Source: Streptomyces capitiformicae (GTDB lineage Bacteria > Actinomycetota > Actinomycetes > Streptomycetales > Streptomycetaceae). Taken from it: a stretch of DNA of 64,000 bases. Where the stretch lies: assembly GCF_002214185.1 (NCBI RefSeq), contig NZ_CP022161.1:7633486-7697485 (forward strand), in the 5' to 3' direction. A program made the translations under genes and the position numbers. The notes beneath the pieces are model-generated. The model was given only the letters and a program-made list of their open reading frames with translations. It ran no database searches and was not told the origin of the DNA. Of this stretch, positions 60,570-64,000 are shown piece after piece. The first letter of the stretch is position 1. Every line of letters begins with the position of its first letter.

Positions 60570-61547
60570 TCAGTGCGAGTGTTCCGCCGAGGGCTCGTCC
60601 GGTGTCTCGGACGCCGTCGCCTTTCCGGCCCGGACCGTGAACGCCGCCGTGTGGACCTTTCCTTCGTGCTTGAAGTCGAGGAAGAGGCGGTAGCTGCCGG
60701 TGCTGGGTGCGGTGGCCGTGAAGGAGATGGTCGGTCCGGGGGCGGTCCTGCCGTCGCCGGGTTCGCCGCCCGGGTGGACGTGGAGGTAGGCGAGGTCGCC
60801 GGAGCGGAGGGCGACGAGGTGGCCGTAGGCGCCCAGGTAGGGCTGGAGGTCGGTGACGGGGCTGCCGTCGCGGGAGACCTTCAGTTTCAGTTCGCTCGCC
60901 GCGCCCGGGCGCATGCCTCCGTCCAGTTCGACCTCGTAGCCGTCGGTCCGCGCGGTGCCGTTCAGCGCCGGGAGCTTCTCCGGCTTGTACGGGCCGGAGG
61001 CCGCCAGGTCCGCGCCGAGTACGAGATTCTCGGCGCCCTCGGCCGCCGGGGTGAAGTCGGCGAACACCCGGTAGCCACCGGCCCTGGGGAGGTCGACGGG
61101 GATGCTCCACGTGCCGTCGGCGGCGCGGGTGGGGTGCAGGTGGCGGTAGGTCACCAGGTCGCGTGAGGCGAGGATGAGGTGGAGTTCCGCGTCGTGCTCG
61201 CGCTGGTACGCGGTGACGGCGCGGCCGTTCTCGTCCCGGATGACGAAGCGCAGGTCGGTGCGTTGTCCGGCGGTCACGGTCGGGGTTCCGAGGTCGAGGG
61301 TGTAACCGTCCTCGGATATCTGCAGCCCGCCGGCCGCCGGCGTTTCGCGCTGTTCCGCGTCGCCGCCGCCGGCCTCGTCGGGTTCCGGTGACGCCTCGCC
61401 GTGGCTGTCGTGGCGCGCGGCCCCGCTCGCCGCGACGTCCGTGACGTCCGCGACGACGGGGTCGATGCCCTTGCCCACGCCGTAGGCCGTGCCGAACGTC
61501 GCGGCCAGCGCTGCGGCGAACGCGGTGATCTTCAGCCCGGTGTTCAT
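60570..61547 (-). CDS. Exported His/Asp-rich protein of a copper-responsive locus
   Basis: 325 residues. Signal peptide or N-terminal anchor MNTGLKITAFAAALAATFG is followed by an acidic, His-containing linker (GAARHDSHGEASPEPDEAGG). Then come two to three beta-sandwich-like domains (DLRFVIRDENGRAVTAY, HLILASRDLVTYRHLHPT, GHLVALRSGDLAYLHVHPGG) and a His-rich end (EHSH). Such proteins sit beside copper-transporting ATPases in actinobacteria. Two CsoR-type palindromes lie directly upstream. A role in binding or handling copper outside the membrane is inferred. Confidence 0.82.
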   Translation of the reverse strand: MNTGLKITAFAAALAATFGTAYGVGKGIDPVVADVTDVAASGAARHDSHGEASPEPDEAGGGDAEQRETPAAGGLQISEDGYTLDLGTPTVTAGQRTDLRFVIRDENGRAVTAYQREHDAELHLILASRDLVTYRHLHPTRAADGTWSIPVDLPRAGGYRVFADFTPAAEGAENLVLGADLAASGPYKPEKLPALNGTARTDGYEVELDGGMRPGAASELKLKVSRDGSPVTDLQPYLGAYGHLVALRSGDLAYLHVHPGGEPGDGRTAPGPTISFTATAPSTGSYRLFLDFKHEGKVHTAAFTVRAGKATASETPDEPSAEHSH

Positions 61548-61597
61548 GGCCGTCTCCTCGGGGATGGAAAGCTCTCTGGTCCTCTACGCAGCTCACA

Positions 61598-61616
61598 ATA
61601 CCCCCCTGGGGTATAC
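61598..61616. promoter_or_regulatory. CsoR-type copper operator 1
   Basis: ATACCCCCCTGGGGTATAC: the perfect arms TACCCC and GGGGTA with a 3-base centre match the G/C-tract palindrome with TA flanks described for actinobacterial CsoR sites. It lies 50 bp upstream of the exported-protein start codon. Confidence 0.75.
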
Positions 61617-61645
61617 AGTCAAGCGATCCGGGTGACTTGCCTTTG

Positions 61646-61664
61646 ATACCTACCAGGGGTATAT
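61646..61664. promoter_or_regulatory. CsoR-type copper operator 2
   Basis: ATACCTACCAGGGGTATAT, a less perfect copy of the same palindrome, 30 bp to the right of the first and facing the copA remnant. The pair probably served divergent promoters. Confidence 0.65.
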
Positions 61665-61697
61665 AGACTCCAGCTCACGGATACCCCTCCCTGGCGG

Positions 61698-62163
61698 GCC
61701 AGGTCCGAGGCCGAGGCGGCCGGACGTACCGCCGTCGTCGCCTGGGACGGCGAGGCACGGGCGGTCCTCGAAGTCGCCGACGCTGTGAAGGGGACCAGCG
61801 CCGAAGCGATCACCCGGCTGCGCGCGCTCGGCCTCACGCCGATCCTGCTGACCGGCGACAACAAGGCCGTGGCCGAGTCGTCAACGACGCGGCCGCGCTC
61901 GCCCGGGTCGGCCTGGGGCCGGCCGTGGGCAGGGGCACGGACGCCGCGATCGAGGCCGGTGACCTCACCCTCGTCCGGGGTGACCTGCGTGCGGCGGCCG
62001 ACGCCATCCGCCTCGCCCGCCGCACGCCGGGCACATCCCGTCCAACCTGTTCTGCGCGTTCGCCTACAACGTGGCCGCACTGCCGCTCGCCGCGGCCGGC
62101 CTCCTCAACCCGATGATCGCCGGCGCGGCCATGGCCTTCTCCTCGGTGTTCGTCGTCGTCTAG
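61698..62163 (+). pseudogene. Copper P-type ATPase (CopA) remnant
   Basis: Three pieces in three frames. The first reads RSEAEAAGRTAVVAWDGEAR, then LEVADAVKGTSAEAITRLRALG and LLTGDNKAVAE (the P/N-domain end; key residues only). After a deletion the second reads [33 protein letters not shown], which is the conserved hinge missing its MVGDG. The third reads [20 protein letters not shown], then [16 protein letters not shown], the last two helices, and stops at VVV instead of the usual NSLRL end. The N-terminal two thirds, with CPC, DKTGT and the metal domains, are absent. Confidence 0.85.
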
Positions 62164-63140
62164 CGGTCGTGGTGCTGGTGGAGGTCGGCGAGGAGCAGGT
62201 TCGGGTCCTTCATGGTGAAGTAGGCGGCGCTGGGCACGTAGACGGTCCCGTGGCGCACGGCCACGGAGGTGGGGTTCGACAGCCCGTCCTTCTGGGTGAG
62301 GACGATGGAGCGGCTGCCGTTCGGGCGTACCAGGGCTACTTCATTGCTCACGATCAGGGAGGCGAGGACGGTGTCCCCGTGTCCGGTGAACGCGAAGTCG
62401 TCGATGCCGGTGAGTCCCGTCGCCTTGGTCTGGACCGGGCCCGGCGAGCCGTTCGGGCGTACGGGGATGCGCAGCAGCGAACGCCGGTCCGTGTTGGACA
62501 CCCATACGGCGTCGTGGTGGACCTTGAGGCCGTTCACGCCGACGCCGAAGCCGCCCGCCGAGGCGGGGACGGGGGCGAGTTCGGTTGCCGTGGCCCATGC
62601 CGTCGGCTCGCCGCCCTCCTTGGGCACACGCCAGACGGTACCCAGCACCGAGTCGGCGACGTAGAGCACGCCCCAGCGCTCGTCGAGGCCGATGGCGTTG
62701 GGCAGCCCGTCCGCCGGCAGCTGGGCGATCTGGCGGGGCCTGGAGCCGTCGGGGTCGATGCGCCAGACACCGGTCTTGCTGGTGCCGGTGGCGTAGGTGA
62801 CGTAGAGCGTGCCGTCGTGGGCACGGACGATCCCGAGGACGATGTCGTCGCCGACAACAGGTGTGTTCGGGTTCGCCTCGGCGGGCAGGGTCGCACGGAT
62901 CCGCGTGTGTCCGTTCTTGGTGACGTGGGCGACCTGACGGGCGGACGCGAACGTCAGGTCGGCGGAGCCGTCGGGCTCGAGCGCGATGTTCTCCGGTGTC
63001 TGCCCCTTGGCGAAGTCGAAGTGGGCGACGATACGCGGACGGGACACGGCCGGCTCGCCGCCGGGCGCGGGAGCCGCGGCGAGCACGGTGAGCGCGGCGG
63101 TGGCCACGGCCACACCGGGCAGGTACGGGAGTCGGGGCAT
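62160..63140 (-). CDS. Exported ScyD/ScyE-like beta-propeller protein
   Basis: 326 residues from the ATG at 63140, behind AAGGAGAGG; the upstream open frame is unsupported. Signal peptide [19 protein letters not shown] ends near PAPGG. The mature part is a six-bladed propeller of the SMP-30/NHL/ScyD type ([67 protein letters not shown]). It ends in a His-rich tail (LHQHHDR). No catalytic residues can be assigned. Its stop codon overlaps that of the copA remnant. Confidence 0.85.
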   Translation of the reverse strand: MPRLPYLPGVAVATAALTVLAAAPAPGGEPAVSRPRIVAHFDFAKGQTPENIALEPDGSADLTFASARQVAHVTKNGHTRIRATLPAEANPNTPVVGDDIVLGIVRAHDGTLYVTYATGTSKTGVWRIDPDGSRPRQIAQLPADGLPNAIGLDERWGVLYVADSVLGTVWRVPKEGGEPTAWATATELAPVPASAGGFGVGVNGLKVHHDAVWVSNTDRRSLLRIPVRPNGSPGPVQTKATGLTGIDDFAFTGHGDTVLASLIVSNEVALVRPNGSRSIVLTQKDGLSNPTSVAVRHGTVYVPSAAYFTMKDPNLLLADLHQHHDR

Positions 63141-63375
63141 GGGCCTCTCCTTGGAGGGGGCGGGGGCGCCGGTGTGCGGCGCGACACGAACATGGCGGTG
63201 CGCCGGCTGCCGGCGGTGGCAGTCAGGGCCGGGAGTTCGCCCACACGGCGCACGGCATGCGGCCGATCGAGTTCCCCGCACGGCCGGGGTCGGGTGGAGC
63301 GGGGCGGCATACGGGCACGCCGCATGTCCGCCCGTCCCGCGGTCAGTCCGTCCGTCGCGGAATCGTTCGCGGCGG

Positions 63376-64000
63376 TCAGTCGTCGGTCGCGGTCAGAGGC
63401 GCGAGGCGCTCCTCGCACCATGCCCTGGCTGCGTCGGCGACCTCCTCCAGCGCGCCGGGCTCCCCGAACAGGTGGGTCGCACCCGGTACCAGGTGCAGTG
63501 CGTGCGGGACCGTCAGCAGCCGGGCCGCCTCCTGGTTCAACCGCAGCACCTCCGTGTCCTGACTGCCGACGATGAGCAGGACCGAGGCGCGTACGCGGTG
63601 CAGGGCGTCCCCTGCCAGATCTGGCCGGCCGCCCCGCGACACCACGGTCAGGACCCGCTCCGGGCGCTCCGCCGCGGCCACCAGCGCTGCCGCCGCTCCG
63701 GTGCTGGCGCCGAACAGGGCCACAGGGAGCTCCTTGATGCCGGGCTGGGCCGCCAGCCAGTCGATCACGACCGCCAGACGGCTCCCCAGGAGGGGGATGT
63801 CGAAGCGGTACTCGGCGGTCCACTCGTCTTCGCGCTCTTCCCGCTCGGTGAGCAGATCCATCAGTACGGTGCCCAGTCCTGCGGTGCGCAACTGTTCGGC
63901 GACCATCCGGTTGCGGGGACTGTGCCTGGAGCTGCCGCTGCCGTGGGCGAACAGCACCACCGCCCGGGCCGCCACCGGTACCACGACATCGCCCGCGAGC
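63376..64000 (-). CDS. Dienelactone-hydrolase-like alpha/beta hydrolase (5' end beyond window)
   Basis: At least 208 residues; the frame is open to the right edge and the family start (a strand before GDVVVPVAARAVVLFAHGSG) is cut. Motifs: HGSGSSRHSPRN (oxyanion loop), nucleophile in FGASTGAAAAL, Asp in GSQDTEV and His in GATHLFGEPG. Stand-alone members of this family resemble the hydrolase part fused to phosphoribosyltransferases in some actinobacteria. Substrate unknown. A GTG at 63984 is an internal alternative start. Confidence 0.88.
   Translation of the reverse strand, partial: LAGDVVVPVAARAVVLFAHGSGSSRHSPRNRMVAEQLRTAGLGTVLMDLLTEREEREDEWTAEYRFDIPLLGSRLAVVIDWLAAQPGIKELPVALFGASTGAAAALVAAAERPERVLTVVSRGGRPDLAGDALHRVRASVLLIVGSQDTEVLRLNQEAARLLTVPHALHLVPGATHLFGEPGALEEVADAARAWCEERLAPLTATDD

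Noticed and set aside
1..64000. tRNA and rRNA genes
   Set aside because: I scanned the gaps for cloverleaf-like stretches with GGTTCGAATC-type T-arms and saw none; a computed scan would be more reliable than reading by eye.

Overview
The window is chromosomal DNA of a streptomycete or close relative. It has very high G+C with G/C-biased third codon positions, frequent GTG and TTG starts, GGAGG-type ribosome binding sites and dense operons with ATGA, GTGA or TTGA overlaps. Marker genes such as mshB (mycothiol), fdxA and dapC fit. I see no rRNA, tRNA, CRISPR array, phage, integrase or full-length transposase gene.

Region 1 (1-20 kb) is built around three oligopeptide/dipeptide ABC transporters. 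A truncated set (permease C, ATPases D and F) opens the window. A five-gene set on the minus strand (4219-10288) has a solute-binding protein with an unusual C-terminal membrane anchor. A third full set (13877-19663) is closely similar to the first and looks like a duplicate. Two paralogous small secreted proteins of unknown function (3216-3761 and 10560-11108) flank the minus-strand set. Between the sets lie a DinB-like gene, a VOC protein and a HAD phosphatase pseudogene. That pseudogene is split by a 266-bp MITE-like element with 23-bp terminal inverted repeats; removing the element restores the reading frame at the junction.

Region 2 (20-36 kb) is conserved chromosomal core: an S9 peptidase, a small membrane protein, mshB and its DUF6113-like neighbour, a VanW/peptidoglycan-binding-like membrane protein, a SirB1-like protein, a GNAT protein, 7Fe ferredoxin fdxA, aminotransferase dapC, a small secreted protein, a membrane-anchored lysozyme-like protein, and a right-handed beta-helix protein fused to a CbxX/CfxQ-type AAA ATPase.

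Region 3 (35-46 kb) is mixed: a secreted tripeptidyl-aminopeptidase-like hydrolase, a large membrane protein with a GHSQG lipase motif, a DeoR regulator, a PLP lyase of the cysteine-synthase family, a HATPase regulator, a deletion scar of an ABC exporter, and a TetR/DUF4865 pair with a clear palindromic operator.

Region 4 (46-50 kb) is a YfhO-GtrB-GtrA cluster that matches the three-component glycosylation architecture. Region 5 (50-60 kb) holds a ROK regulator, AlkB, an RlmG/RsmC-like methyltransferase, an AraC regulator, an aldolase/SIS sugar-phosphate pair, an Lrp regulator divergent from a divergent-type Nramp transporter with a coupled amidase, and a methyltransferase. Region 6 (60-64 kb) is a decayed copper locus: a secreted His-rich protein, two CsoR-type operator palindromes and a shattered copA remnant, followed by a secreted beta-propeller protein and a truncated alpha/beta hydrolase.

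Short in-frame tandem repeats (9, 18, 21 and 42 bp) recur in disordered parts of several otherwise conserved genes. Together with two large gene remnants and the MITE they show active local expansion and decay. All function calls come from reading motifs by eye; no database search was run.
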